The notes: generated from the letters alone by a model not told the origin. A DNA stretch of 64,000 bases from WHSP01 sp040905505 (GCA_040905505.1 JBBDRL010000103.1:1-64000); one strand, 5' to 3'. Shown: positions 1 through 9,274, counted from the first letter of the stretch. Translations and numbers: made by a program.

Positions 1-34
1 GCGGCGGAGCCGGGGCCTTCCCGTTCGGTCGCGA

Positions 35-3000
35 TTAGTTGCGCGATGATTCCGCTTCCTGCCCGTGGGCGAGGCATTCGGCGACGCAGCGGAGGAGGGC
101 GTCGGGTGTGAACGGCTTCGCCAGGAAGGGTAGGCCTGATTCGCGGATCTCTCCGTGGACGTCGGACGCCGAGTACCCCGACGTGAGGATCATCTTGATT
201 CCTGGCCGTTCGGTTCTGAGGCGCTGCTGTAACTCGACGCCACCAAGCTCGGGCATCACGATGTCGCTGATGACGAGGTCGACCTTTGCGCCACCCGCGA
301 CACGCTCGAGCGCTTCCACTCCATTCGGCGCCTCGAGCACGGTGTATCCTGCGCGCGAGAGAATTCTGCGGCCGATGCTCCGCACCGCCTCATCGTCCTC
401 GACCAGCAGCACTACGGCACCGTTGGTCGCTTCGGCCGGACGCGTCGGCGGGCGTGGTTCTTCGGCTTCCTGCTCGATCCGGGGCAGCAGGACGCGAAAT
501 GTCGTACCGTCGCCCGGGGCGCTGTCCACCAGTACGTGACCCTGGCTCTGCTTGACGATTCCGTACACGGTCGCCAGACCCAATCCCGTACCATGGCCCT
601 CGGGCTTGGTCGTGAAAAAGGGCTCGAAGATGTGTGGCAGCGCAGCCGGGTCGATGCCGCTGCCGGTATCGCTGACGGTCAAGCATGCGTACCGCCCTGG
701 GCGAACCTCCCAGGGAATCCGTTCGGCGTCCTCTTCAGAAAGCATGATCTCGTCGATCTCCAAGACGATAGAGCCAGCATTCTCGACGGCGTCGACCGCG
801 TTGAGCAGGAGATTCATCACGACCTGCTGAATCTGGCCCGGGTCGGCATGGACGACGATGTCCTCGGTTCCAGTCTTCATCTGGAAATCGATGCGCGCGG
901 GCACCAGGCGCCGGAGCATGCCCCTGAGGCCGTCGGCTTCCCGGTTCAGAGCGACGCTGCGCTCCTGGAGCACCTGCTTGCGGCTGAACGTGAGTAGCTG
1001 CCCGGTGAGGTCCGCGGCGCGGCGGCCCGATTTCAGAATCTCTTCGACGTCCTCTCGCAGAGGCGAGTCCTCGGGAAGCTCGCTCAGGAGGAAGCTCGTA
1101 TGGCCTTCGATTGCGGTGAGGAGATTGTTGAAGTCGTGCGCGATACCCCCCGCGAGTCGGCCGATCGCCTCCATCTTCTGGGCCTGTCGAAGCTGACCCT
1201 CCAGAGCCTTCCGTTCGCTGATGTCCGAGGAAACGCCGATGATTCCCAACAGTCGGCCCTCCTCGTCGTGGATCGGGGCGTCCGTCACCAGAGCGTTAAA
1301 GGTACTTCCATCGCGGCGACTGACTTCGAACTCTCCGGTCCAGATGTCGCCGCTGGTGAGCGTGCGCAGAATCTCTTCGGCTTGTTCGACATTGGCCGTC
1401 GTCGGTGTCACCTCGAGGATCGACTTTCCGATCGCCTCGTCGCGGCTCCAGCCGTAGAGCTCCTCCGCCGCATGGTTCCAGTAGGTTATCCGGCCCTCGA
1501 CGTCGGTCGCGATGACCGCCTGCCCCACCGCCTCGAGCATCTCGGCCTGGAATCGCATCCGCTCGGCCAACTGTCTGCTCGCCTCCTCCGCGCGGCGAAG
1601 ACTGGTCACGTCGACCCCCGCGGTGATGCGGCCGCCCGGCGATCCATCGGGATTGACGGCCGGGCTCGAGGTGGCCTGCACGATCGCGACGCTGCCGTCC
1701 TTCTTCCGGATTCTGACTTCGCCCTGCCAGCGACCAGTCGTGAAGCTCACGGCCCGGGCTGACTTCGCGGCATCTCGATCCTGGTCATGAACGATGATGT
1801 CGACGATGTCGCGGCCCTCGACCTCGGCGCTCGAATAACCAGACAACTCTGCTGCCGCATCGTTCCAGTAGGCGACCCTGTCATACTGGTCGACCGCCAG
1901 AATCGGCTGGCCGACCTGCTGGAGCAGCGCCGCCTGAAAGCGTACCTGACGGGCCTGCTCGACCCGTTCCGTGATGTCTCGGATCACGCTGACGAAGCCC
2001 CCCTCCACACCGCGCTCAGGATGTAGAAGTGTAACGCCTACCTCGGCTGGAAAGGTCGTCCCATCTCGGCGTAGCATCCGGGGTTCCGCATGGTAGGCCT
2101 CGCCGGGCTCCAGCCTTGGAAGCGCCTCGTCAAAAAATCGTTGGAAGGAATCTTCGTCGGGGAAAAGGAAGTCCGTGCTACGGCCGACCATCTCATCCTC
2201 GGCGAATCCGAACATCAGCTCGGCTCCCGGATTGCACGCCAGGATGGTACGCCCGGGGGTCTCGAGGGTGAAGACAGCATCTTCGACAGCGCCCAGCGTG
2301 CGCTCGAGCTGCCGCGCCGTACGGACGGCCGTCTCCTCGGCCTGGCGCAGATCTGTGACATCTCGAGCGTTCACCACCAGGCCACCGATTTGCGGCTCGT
2401 GGAAACAGTTCTGTGTGATCGTGTCCAGTACGCACCAGCTCTCGTCGCGCCGTCGGACTCGATAGTCGAGGTGGGAGGTATAGTTCGGGTCGTGCAGCGA
2501 CCGACTGAGCTCCCGCCGCACTCTCTCCATGTCTTGCGGATGTATTTCGAGCGCGGCCGAAGTCCCGATCTTCTCTTCCGGCTCGTAGCCGAGGATTTCA
2601 AAGAGCGAAGGGCTGGCGTACTGAATCCCGAGATCCGCATCGAGGATGAGGACGAGGTCTCGCGAGTTCTCCACCAGCGCGCGGTAGCGGGCCTCCACGC
2701 CCCGTCGCCGGTGGCGTTCGACCGCGTACTTGACGGATCGCAGCAGGAGCCGGCCCGTCAGCTCCGACTTCGGCAGGAAGTCAGCCGCGCCGCGGGCCAC
2801 GGCTTCAACCCCCATTTCGTCGCCGGCGCCGCCGGTGAGCACGATGACCGGCGCCGAAGCTGTGGACAGCATCCTTTCGAGACTCTCGAGGCCCAGCGAA
2901 TCGGGCAGGTTCAGGTCCAGCAGCACAGCTTCGAATTCCGCTGCGGCCAGGACGTCGGTCGCCGCCCCAATGCTCGCGGCGATGGCGAGCCGCGGCACTT

Positions 3001-3109
3001 CCTCGCCGACGTCCTCCAGATACTCCTGCACGAGATCGGCGTCCGCCGGATTGTCCTCGATCAGCAACAGACGCAGTTGATTCGGGGCGTTCGCGGCCGG
3101 ACCGCTCAT
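35..3109 (-). CDS. Multi-PAS hybrid sensor histidine kinase with N- and C-terminal receiver domains
   Basis: About 1024 residues. The order seen is a receiver domain (LLLIEDNPADADLV, about residues 12-130), four PAS-type sensor repeats (about 135-640), a HisKA box containing GGIAHDFNNLL, a HATPase domain with DTGSGID and GTGLGLATVYGIV, and a C-terminal receiver (VVLLVEDDEAVRS, DLVISDIVMPELGG). It should autophosphorylate on the HisKA histidine and pass phosphate to its C-terminal aspartate. No membrane segment is visible, so it is probably a cytosolic redox or ligand sensor. The start was placed at the ATG whose ATGA overlaps the stop of the upstream response regulator; the open frame runs 183 codons further upstream but that part only shadows neighbouring genes. 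It is the last gene of a three-gene coupled operon. Confidence 0.93.
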   Translation of the reverse strand: MSGPAANAPNQLRLLLIEDNPADADLVQEYLEDVGEEVPRLAIAASIGAATDVLAAAEFEAVLLDLNLPDSLGLESLERMLSTASAPVIVLTGGAGDEMGVEAVARGAADFLPKSELTGRLLLRSVKYAVERHRRRGVEARYRALVENSRDLVLILDADLGIQYASPSLFEILGYEPEEKIGTSAALEIHPQDMERVRRELSRSLHDPNYTSHLDYRVRRRDESWCVLDTITQNCFHEPQIGGLVVNARDVTDLRQAEETAVRTARQLERTLGAVEDAVFTLETPGRTILACNPGAELMFGFAEDEMVGRSTDFLFPDEDSFQRFFDEALPRLEPGEAYHAEPRMLRRDGTTFPAEVGVTLLHPERGVEGGFVSVIRDITERVEQARQVRFQAALLQQVGQPILAVDQYDRVAYWNDAAAELSGYSSAEVEGRDIVDIIVHDQDRDAAKSARAVSFTTGRWQGEVRIRKKDGSVAIVQATSSPAVNPDGSPGGRITAGVDVTSLRRAEEASRQLAERMRFQAEMLEAVGQAVIATDVEGRITYWNHAAEELYGWSRDEAIGKSILEVTPTTANVEQAEEILRTLTSGDIWTGEFEVSRRDGSTFNALVTDAPIHDEEGRLLGIIGVSSDISERKALEGQLRQAQKMEAIGRLAGGIAHDFNNLLTAIEGHTSFLLSELPEDSPLREDVEEILKSGRRAADLTGQLLTFSRKQVLQERSVALNREADGLRGMLRRLVPARIDFQMKTGTEDIVVHADPGQIQQVVMNLLLNAVDAVENAGSIVLEIDEIMLSEEDAERIPWEVRPGRYACLTVSDTGSGIDPAALPHIFEPFFTTKPEGHGTGLGLATVYGIVKQSQGHVLVDSAPGDGTTFRVLLPRIEQEAEEPRPPTRPAEATNGAVVLLVEDDEAVRSIGRRILSRAGYTVLEAPNGVEALERVAGGAKVDLVISDIVMPELGGVELQQRLRTERPGIKMILTSGYSASDVHGEIRESGLPFLAKPFTPDALLRCVAECLAHGQEAESSRN

Positions 3110-3552
3110 ATGCCTCCGCCCCTGCGCGGCAGACGTACCACCGTAAGCCAGAAATCTTCCAGTGAGCGGATGGTCCGGAAGAACTGCTCGAAGTCGACCG
3201 GCTTCACGATGTAAGCGTTGGCCCGGTACTCGTAGGCATCGAGCACGTCCTTCTCGGCTTCGGAGGTCGTGAGGACGACGACCGGGATCTGCCGGAGATC
3301 GTCGTCCTCCTTGATCTCCTTCAGAACCGCCCGCCCGTCTTTGCGCGGCATGTTCAGGTCGAGGAGAACGAGATCGGGCCGCGGGCTGCCCGCATAGCGA
3401 CCTTCGTTGCGGAGGAACGCCATCGCCGCGACACCGTCCTCCACCACATGAACGTTGTTGCGGAGCTTGGCCTCCTCCAACGCCTCCAATGTCAGGTCGA
3501 CGTCGCCGGGATTGTCCTCGACGAGGAGGATATCCACAGGGTGAGTACTCAT
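3106..3552 (-). CDS. Single-domain response regulator (Rcp1/CheY-like)
   Basis: The 148-residue protein is a stand-alone receiver domain. It shows the acidic pair in DILLVEDNPGDVDLT, the phospho-acceptor aspartate in DLVLLDLNMPRKDG, the threonine in VVVLTTS and the lysine in IVKPVD. The long loop EALEEAKLRNNVHVVEDG is typical of the Rcp1-type regulators that pair with phytochrome-like kinases. There is no output domain, so it probably relays phosphate between the kinases encoded on either side. Both ends overlap the neighbouring genes by the ATGA arrangement, which implies coupled translation and fixed stoichiometry. Confidence 0.93.
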   Translation of the reverse strand: MSTHPVDILLVEDNPGDVDLTLEALEEAKLRNNVHVVEDGVAAMAFLRNEGRYAGSPRPDLVLLDLNMPRKDGRAVLKEIKEDDDLRQIPVVVLTTSEAEKDVLDAYEYRANAYIVKPVDFEQFFRTIRSLEDFWLTVVRLPRRGGGI

Positions 3553-4628
3553 GAGCCCGCCGAGGGAAGGGTGAAGTGGAATGTGGCGCCCTCACCGGGT
3601 GCGGAATCGACCCAGAGTCGGCCGCCGTGACGCTCCACGATGCGCCGACAAACGGCAAGACCGATACCGGTCCCCTCCTGCTCCCTTCCGTGGAGCCGCT
3701 GAAAGATCACGAACACCTGCTCGAGGTATTCCGGTGCGATCCCGATGCCCTCGTCGCGGACCTCGATGTGGCACCAGGCTCCGTCCCGGTGACCCGAGAT
3801 ATGGACGCGCGGAGGGGCATCCCCTCCGAACTTCAGTGCATTCTCCAGCAGGTTCTGAAAGAGCTGCCGTAGCTGCGACGGGTCGACGCGAAGCCGCGGC
3901 AACGCGTCATGCGTCACACGGGCGCCGGTCGTCTGTACCTTGATGCGAAAATCCTGGAGCACCTGGTCCAGGACCCGATCGGTGTCGGTCGGAACCGGCG
4001 TGACGGGTTGGCTGCCGATTCTCGAGAATGCCAGAAGGTCCTGAATCAACATCTTCATGCGTTCGGCGCCCTCGACGGCATAGCGAATGTATTTGTCCGC
4101 GCGGTCGTCCAACTTACCCTGGTAGCGCCGGGCGAGGAGCCGCGTATAGCTGGCGACCATCCGAAGCGGTTCCTGGAGGTCGTGGGATGCGATGTAAGCG
4201 AAGCGCTCGAGCTCCTGATTCGAACGCTGTAGCTCTGCCTGCGCTTCGACCAGCGCCGTGATGTCCTGCAAGGCGATGAGAATCAGAGGCGGCTCATCAC
4301 CGCCGCTCTCGAGTCGACGCGCGTCGACCACCAGGTGGCGACGGCCAAGCGGGACGAAGTCGTGAGCGACCTCGAAGCCTTCGACCGGCTCGCCGCGCGA
4401 GAGGACCTGTTCCAGACGCTGCCGGAGCTCCGGGATGTTCCACTGCCCGTTTCCCAGATCGAAGAGCGCGTTGCCCAGGGTATTCTCGGGATCCGTCTGA
4501 AAGGTTCTGTAGTACGCCGGGTTCGCGGTCGAAATCCGCAGATTCTCGTCGAGAATGAGAAGCGGCTCGCGAATCGTACGGACGACGGCACCGGAAAGGC
4601 CCCCAAGCTCTGTCTGGCTGCTTCCCAT
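3549..4628 (-). CDS. PAS-domain sensor histidine kinase (phytochrome-type HisKA)
   Basis: About 359 residues. An N-terminal PAS domain (REPLLILDENLRISTANPAYY) is followed by a coiled-coil linker (AQAELQRSNQELERFAYIASHDLQEPLRM) containing the phospho-acceptor histidine, then a HATPase domain with DEGIGI and GTGIGLAVCRRIVERHGG. The kinase core resembles bacteriophytochrome-like kinases but no GAF or PHY chromophore domain is present. The ATG at 4628 is preferred over the in-frame TTG three bases upstream because a GGGGGG stretch lies just ahead. It is the first gene of the kinase/regulator/hybrid-kinase operon and its stop overlaps the regulator start. Confidence 0.92.
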   Translation of the reverse strand: MGSSQTELGGLSGAVVRTIREPLLILDENLRISTANPAYYRTFQTDPENTLGNALFDLGNGQWNIPELRQRLEQVLSRGEPVEGFEVAHDFVPLGRRHLVVDARRLESGGDEPPLILIALQDITALVEAQAELQRSNQELERFAYIASHDLQEPLRMVASYTRLLARRYQGKLDDRADKYIRYAVEGAERMKMLIQDLLAFSRIGSQPVTPVPTDTDRVLDQVLQDFRIKVQTTGARVTHDALPRLRVDPSQLRQLFQNLLENALKFGGDAPPRVHISGHRDGAWCHIEVRDEGIGIAPEYLEQVFVIFQRLHGREQEGTGIGLAVCRRIVERHGGRLWVDSAPGEGATFHFTLPSAGS

Positions 4629-4734
4629 CAACCCCCCTGGGATTCAAGCACGTCACTGTGAGCTGATCTCTCGACCCTTACCGTAACGCGGAGCTAAGTC
4701 ACACGAAAGCGGCGTTCCAACCGTTCTACGGGGC

Positions 4735-4776
4735 GTGCTCCGGCACCGGGAAGCCCGCTGCCCGGTGCCGAAGCAC
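4735..4776 (-). terminator. Hairpin downstream of arsM
   Basis: CGGCACCGGG (4741-4750) pairs perfectly with CCCGGTGCCG (4761-4770) across a 10-base loop. After one mismatch the stem extends by GTGCT/AGCAC. It lies 37 bases past the arsM stop, where a terminator would be expected, and also beyond the start of the convergent-free kinase operon. No U-tract follows on the minus strand, so termination efficiency is uncertain. Confidence 0.5.
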
Positions 4777-4812
4777 TACTTCGCGGAGGTATCTAGCCCG
4801 CGGTTCGCCGGC

Positions 4813-5682
4813 CTAGGCGCAGCACCCCGGCTCGCAGCACGGTTCCGCCTTGCGGTGCGTCGACGCCGAACCGGCCGGTTTCGTGGCGCGGACGAAGGCG
4901 GCCATGAAACGCCCCTCAATCGCATCCGCGAAGTCCTCGACGTTCAGCCCGGCCTCTTCGAGAAAGCCCCGCGCATCCTCGGTTTGGTAGATGCGGGTGG
5001 GCTCGATTGCCGCTTCCTCGAAGCCGACTTCATTGAGAAGCGTCAGGAACTCCTGCTCCTCCAGAGCCCCGGCCACGCATCCGACCCACAACTCCATGCT
5101 GCGGCGGACCTCAGGCGGCACCGCCCCCCGCACGACGACGTCCGATACCGCGAATCGGCCGCCCGGCTTCAATACCCGGAACGCCTCGCGCAGCACCTGC
5201 GGCTTGTCACCCGACAGATTGATGACGCAGTTCGAGATGATCACGTCGACCGAATCGTCAGGCAGCGGTATGCTCTCGATCTCCCCCTTCAAGAACTCGA
5301 CGTTTTCGACCCCGGCTGTTGCCGCGTTCTTTCGGGCCAGTTCCAGCATCTCGTCCGTCATGTCGAGCCCGTATGCCCTTCCCGTCGGCCCCACCCGCCT
5401 TGCCGACAGCAGGACGTCGATTCCACCGCCCGATCCGAGATCCAGCACCACCTCCCCTTCTCCCAGCTCCGCCAGCGCCGTCGGGTTCCCACATCCCAGC
5501 GACGCCAGAACCGCTTCCTCGGGCAGCGCCGCTGCCGTTACCTCATCATAAAGGTCCTTCGTGATCGGATCAGCACCGCACGACGACCCCGTTCCGCAGC
5601 AGTTCCCCTTCCCGCCACCCGCCGCACGCACGGCAGCCTCCCCGTACTTCTCCCGCACGACCGCCTTCAGCTCGGTACTCAT
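4813..5682 (-). CDS. arsM: Arsenite S-adenosylmethionine methyltransferase
   Basis: The 289-residue protein transfers methyl groups from SAM to trivalent arsenic in the cytosol, producing methylated and volatile arsenicals. The SAM motif VVLDLGSGGGIDVL is at about 79-91. Cysteines 64 (LGCGNP), 152 (SNCVINLS) and 202 (VGCVAG) have the placement of the three conserved As(III)-binding cysteines; the 50-residue spacing of the last two is that of characterised ArsM/AS3MT proteins. Extra cysteines occur at the N-terminus (NCCGTGSSC) and in the tail (CCEPGCC), common in bacterial ArsM. The start at 5682 has GAGGGGG upstream; more upstream ATGs would put coding sequence over the operator at 5702-5717. 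It follows arsR on the same strand. Confidence 0.95.
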   Translation of the reverse strand: MSTELKAVVREKYGEAAVRAAGGGKGNCCGTGSSCGADPITKDLYDEVTAAALPEEAVLASLGCGNPTALAELGEGEVVLDLGSGGGIDVLLSARRVGPTGRAYGLDMTDEMLELARKNAATAGVENVEFLKGEIESIPLPDDSVDVIISNCVINLSGDKPQVLREAFRVLKPGGRFAVSDVVVRGAVPPEVRRSMELWVGCVAGALEEQEFLTLLNEVGFEEAAIEPTRIYQTEDARGFLEEAGLNVEDFADAIEGRFMAAFVRATKPAGSASTHRKAEPCCEPGCCA

Positions 5683-5701
5683 CGTCCCCCTCACCCTTCT
5701 C

Positions 5702-5717
5702 ATCAATAAATATTGAT
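5702..5717 (-). promoter_or_regulatory. ArsR-type operator ahead of arsM
   Basis: ATCAAT-AAAT-ATTGAT is a perfect inverted repeat with six-base arms and a four-base spacer. It has the same 6-4-6 geometry and near-identical arms as the site in the arsR promoter (ATCAAC-TGAT-GTTGAT). It lies between the arsR stop and the arsM start, so arsM probably has its own ArsR-controlled transcription start as well as read-through from arsR. That ArsR binds here is inference. Confidence 0.7.
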
Positions 5718-5739
5718 GCAATAGAGAAATAAATAAGGC

Positions 5740-6066
5740 TCAGCTACAGCAGCCATCAGCCGCGCCCGACCAGGCCGGCGCCTCCGCTGTCACGCCCCCG
5801 AGATACGAGCGCATCTCGTTCAATGCCTCGGGAACGAGCTTGTAATAGACCCACCGCCCTTCCTTCCGGTCCTCTACGAGACCCGCGTCCTTCAGCTTGC
5901 GGAGATGGAACGACAGCCGTGATTGATACGCGCCGCACCCCTCCTGGAGGTCGCAGACGCAGCGCTCCCCGTGCGAGAGCATCTCCACGATCTGGAGACG
6001 CGTTTCGTCGGAGAGCGCCTGGAAGAGGCGGCTGGCATGCGCAAGATCGGCTCTGGTCGTGTCCAT
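5740..6066 (-). CDS. arsR: ArsR-family arsenic-responsive repressor
   Basis: A 108-residue winged-helix repressor (LFQALSDETRLQIVEMLSHG, then CGAYQSRLSFHLRKLKDAGLV and the wing RKEGRWVYYKL). The helix before the recognition helix carries ERCVCDLQ with C36 and C38, and C44 follows; this is the classical As(III) site of plasmid-type ArsR. A second cysteine pair ends the protein (GCCS). Binding of As(III) should release the operator. The start at 6066 is chosen because the -10 box at 6073-6078 puts the transcription start at or next to this ATG; the longer open frame to 6195 would run through the promoter. It probably controls itself and arsM. Confidence 0.94.
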   Translation of the reverse strand: MDTTRADLAHASRLFQALSDETRLQIVEMLSHGERCVCDLQEGCGAYQSRLSFHLRKLKDAGLVEDRKEGRWVYYKLVPEALNEMRSYLGGVTAEAPAWSGAADGCCS

Positions 6067-6072
6067 GGGGAT

Positions 6073-6102
6073 AGTATACATCAACTGATGTTGATGCGTC
6101 AA
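6073..6102 (-). promoter_or_regulatory. arsR promoter with embedded operator
   Basis: On the minus strand TTGACG (6097-6102) and TATACT (6073-6078) form -35 and -10 boxes 18 bases apart. The spacer holds a perfect inverted repeat ATCAAC-N4-GTTGAT (6080-6095 when read on either strand), so a bound repressor would block polymerase directly. The ATG at 6066 is only seven bases from the -10 box, which predicts a leaderless arsR transcript. Confidence 0.82.
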
Positions 6103-6195
6103 GGGCGAGCAGGCGGGAGTCGGCGCCGGCGGTTGCCGGGGGGGCGTGCCTCCGGTCACGGGTGAGCCGACCCGGGGCCCACCCGTGACCGTCAT

Positions 6196-7659
6196 TCATG
6201 CCGGGACGGGTGTGGCGGTGACAATGGGGCCGATGCCGTCACTTCCTTCTGGTTCGATGTTCTGATTCATGCGGAAGAGATTCGTCGGGTCGTAGCGAGT
6301 CTTCAAGGTGACCAATCGCTCGTAGTTCGGGCCGTAGGCCCCGCGCATCCGATCACGCTCATCTTCCGGCATGAAGTTGACGTAGACCCCGCCCGTGGCG
6401 TGGGGCGCGGCTTCGCGGAAGAGGTCACGGGCCCACAGGGTGCAGGCGCCGTCATCGGAGGGCTCACTCCAGCGGGCGTGGACGTTCATGATGAACTCCG
6501 CCTCCCGGTGCGGGTACGCGGTCGCGTTGCCGGCCACCCGGTTGATCGCCCCGCCCACCTGAGCGATGAATATCTCGCACTCAGATGACGGAAGCCGCCC
6601 GGCGGAATGGATGAGAGTATCCAAGAACGCGTCGTTCAGCTCCAGGAAATCATGAGATTTCCAGTAGTTACGAGCGCCGGGTGTGAGAAGCGGGTCGACG
6701 GCCTGTTGCCAGCCAGTGTAGGGGTGTGGCCCGATCACGTCTGCAATCGGGCGGCCGAATCGGCGGAGCGGCTCCAGGATCTTCTCTCCCTCCCGAATCT
6801 CCCCACCATGGAAGGCTGCGAGTACCACCACCTCGCGGCCGTGCCATTCCTCCGGGAGAAACGGAAGGGGCGGGGCCTTCCTCATCATCACCCACACGAC
6901 CGTTTCGTCCGGGAGGGTGCTGGCGAACTCCCGGTAGAAGCGGAGGACGTCGGCGGCATCCTCGAAGGGGTGCACGATCAGCCCCGACAGGACCTCTGGT
7001 CCCACCTGGTGGAGCCTGAGCTCGAACGAAGTGACTACCCCGAAGTTGCCGCCCCCGCCGCGGATCCCCCAGAAAAGGTCCGGGTTCTCCGTTTCGCTCG
7101 CCCGAACGATCTGCCCGTCCGCGGTAACGACTTCCGCCGATAGGAGGTTGTCCACCGTCATCCCGTGCTGCCGGCTCAACCAGCCGAAGCCGCCGCCGAG
7201 CACCAGGCCTGAGATTCCGGTGGTGGAGTTGATTCCCAGAGGGACTGCCAGCCCGTGCGCCTGCGTTTCGCGGTCCACGTCGGCCAAGGTACACCCAGGC
7301 TGGACGCGCACCGTCCCGCGGGCTTGGTCGACCTCGACATCCGTCATCGTGGAAAGGTCGATCACGAGCCCGCCGTCGCAGACGGCATTGCCCGCGATAT
7401 TGTGCCCGCCGCCGCGGACCGCCACAAGTAACTCGTGATCTCGCGCGAAGCGGACTGCGTGAGCGACCTGCTCTCTGTCTTGGCAGCGGGCGATCAGGCC
7501 CGGGCGCCGGTCGATCATTCCGTTCCAGATCGCGCGTGCTTCGTCGTATTCGGGGGATTCTGGAGTGATGAGCTCTTGAACCAGGCTGCGCAGCCATTCG
7601 AACTCGCTGTCTTGCACCGCGGTGGCGTCGCCGTTCAGTGCGCGGAGGGAGAGGGTCAT
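6196..7659 (-). CDS. FAD-linked oxidoreductase of the berberine-bridge-enzyme type
   Basis: 487 residues. The N-terminal FAD-binding domain shows VRGGGHNIAGNAVCDGG, whose histidine is the usual 8-alpha covalent FAD attachment site, then TGISGLVLGGGFGWLSR and RGGGGNFGVVTSFE. The C-terminal BBE motif is YERLVTLKTRYDPTNLFRMNQNI, placing an aromatic and asparagine near the flavin. The second cysteine that gives bicovalent attachment in plant and fungal members is absent around GLVLGGG, so mono-covalent flavin is expected. No signal peptide. The start has GGAGG eight bases upstream. The substrate cannot be told from sequence; members oxidise alcohols, sugars or secondary metabolites. Confidence 0.9.
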   Translation of the reverse strand: MTLSLRALNGDATAVQDSEFEWLRSLVQELITPESPEYDEARAIWNGMIDRRPGLIARCQDREQVAHAVRFARDHELLVAVRGGGHNIAGNAVCDGGLVIDLSTMTDVEVDQARGTVRVQPGCTLADVDRETQAHGLAVPLGINSTTGISGLVLGGGFGWLSRQHGMTVDNLLSAEVVTADGQIVRASETENPDLFWGIRGGGGNFGVVTSFELRLHQVGPEVLSGLIVHPFEDAADVLRFYREFASTLPDETVVWVMMRKAPPLPFLPEEWHGREVVVLAAFHGGEIREGEKILEPLRRFGRPIADVIGPHPYTGWQQAVDPLLTPGARNYWKSHDFLELNDAFLDTLIHSAGRLPSSECEIFIAQVGGAINRVAGNATAYPHREAEFIMNVHARWSEPSDDGACTLWARDLFREAAPHATGGVYVNFMPEDERDRMRGAYGPNYERLVTLKTRYDPTNLFRMNQNIEPEGSDGIGPIVTATPVPA

Positions 7660-7939
7660 GCCAGACCTCCTGGGAGGAGGATTGGCGACAGGGGCGGATC
7701 GCGCATTTACACGGTGTCCCGTATCGCCCTGCGTGCAACTTGGGAAGGGAAAAGCTGCACGGCGAGACGCGCAGTATAGCGCATCCAGATCGTAAACCCT
7801 ATCTCCTTCGTACCGTCAGGGCCCCTGATCCTCATCCCCCCCCATTCCGCACCAGGGCCGTGTTGACATCGCGGAGCCGGCAAGCCATGCTCCGGCTGCC
7901 TGATCAGCGTGAACGACCCTTCCAGCCGACCCGGATCCG

Positions 7940-9274
7940 ATGCTTTCCAACGCAGCAGCGTCCCGTCGAAAGGACTTACTTGCGCCCGGACGCCGCGCCC
8001 TGGTGGCCGCCTGTCTGGGGGCCCTCGTGTGGATGGTAGCGACCGCCCAGCCGGCCGCGTCGCAGGCCCCGGATGCGGTGCCCGAACGACTCGCCGTCTT
8101 CCTCGACTGTGGCTTCTGCGACGAGACGTTCATCCGGCAGGAGATGACGTACGTCGACTACGTGCGCGACCGTGAGGTAGCCCACGTCCACGTGCTCGTG
8201 ACCAGTGAGAACACCGGCGCGGGCGGCGAGGCCAGCACGTTCGACCTCATCGGCCGGAGCCCGTTCGAGGGAATGGACTATTCCACGGTCTACACGACCA
8301 GCGCAAGCGCCACGGACGCGGAAGAGCGGGACGGGTTCCTCCGCACGCTCCAGGCGGCGCTCGTCCCCTACCTGCTCCAGACTCCCATGGGGGCGCGGCT
8401 GACCGTCGGAGTGGAGCCCCTGGAGGGGGCGGAGATCGGCCAGGCGGCGCCGCAGGATGATCGCTGGAGCAACTGGACCTTCGAGGTCTACGCGGACGGC
8501 AGCGCGGATTTCGAGTCCCGGCAGGACGCCTTCGACACGCGCTACGGCATGTACGTCGATCGCGTTACCGAGGACTGGAAGATCCAGCTCCGGCCGTTCT
8601 TCAACTACAACTACGACCGTTTCGAGCGCGACGAAGGGACCATCACCAGCACGTCCCGTCGCGACGGCTTCACGAGTTACGTGGTCCGCAGCATCTCGCC
8701 GCACTGGTCGGTCGGGGCCTTCGGGGACGTCTTCACGTCCACCTTCGACAACGTGGATCTGCGGTACCGGCTCATGCCGGCCGTCGAATACAGTGTGTAC
8801 CCGTACCGGGAAGCTACGCGGCGCCAGCTGACGATCGCCTACCGCTTGGGCGGCTCACACATTGCCTACCGCGACACGACGATCTACGACGAGACGGAGC
8901 AACTCCTGCCGGAGCATACGCTCAGCGCGGGCTACGAGGTCACCCAGCCTTGGGGGGAAGTCGACGTCGGCGTCAACGCCTCGCAGTACCTGCACGACCT
9001 CGAACGCTACAGCGTCCAAACCGGGGGCAGCGTCGAGGTGCGCGTGACGCAGGGGCTGTCGGTCTCGGTTGGTGGGGAGGTCGCGTTCATCCATAACCAG
9101 CTCAACCTCCCGAAAGGCGACGCCGACCTGGAAGAGATCCTCTTGCGACGCCGTCAGCTCGAGACCAACTACCGGGCGGGTTTCAATTTCGGATTGCGGT
9201 ACCGCTTCGGCTCGATCTACAACAACGTGGTGAACACACGCTTTGGCGGAGGGGGCAGTCAGGATCGGTTCTGA
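7940..9274 (+). CDS. Exported protein, probable outer-membrane beta-barrel
   Basis: 444 residues, family not recognised. A signal peptide is likely at 1-40 (RRALVAACLGALVWMVATAQPAASQA). An N-terminal globular part (about 45-165) includes FLDCGFCDETFIRQ with a CxxC and is followed by roughly fourteen alternating amphipathic strands rich in aromatic residues (for example IQLRPFFNYNYDRFE and RQLTIAYRLGGSHIAYR). The strand-like LRYRFGSIYNNVVNTRF near the end fits a barrel terminus. The architecture suggests a soluble periplasmic domain joined to a barrel or beta-sheet body. No clear ribosome site precedes the ATG. The gene stands alone between divergent or convergent neighbours. Confidence 0.75.
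   Translation: MLSNAAASRRKDLLAPGRRALVAACLGALVWMVATAQPAASQAPDAVPERLAVFLDCGFCDETFIRQEMTYVDYVRDREVAHVHVLVTSENTGAGGEASTFDLIGRSPFEGMDYSTVYTTSASATDAEERDGFLRTLQAALVPYLLQTPMGARLTVGVEPLEGAEIGQAAPQDDRWSNWTFEVYADGSADFESRQDAFDTRYGMYVDRVTEDWKIQLRPFFNYNYDRFERDEGTITSTSRRDGFTSYVVRSISPHWSVGAFGDVFTSTFDNVDLRYRLMPAVEYSVYPYREATRRQLTIAYRLGGSHIAYRDTTIYDETEQLLPEHTLSAGYEVTQPWGEVDVGVNASQYLHDLERYSVQTGGSVEVRVTQGLSVSVGGEVAFIHNQLNLPKGDADLEEILLRRRQLETNYRAGFNFGLRYRFGSIYNNVVNTRFGGGGSQDRF

Noticed and set aside
3110..3658. N-terminal extension of the first hybrid kinase to 3658
   Set aside because: It overlaps the response regulator and kinase genes fully and is proline/arginine-rich; the ATGA junction at 3109 gives a proper start.
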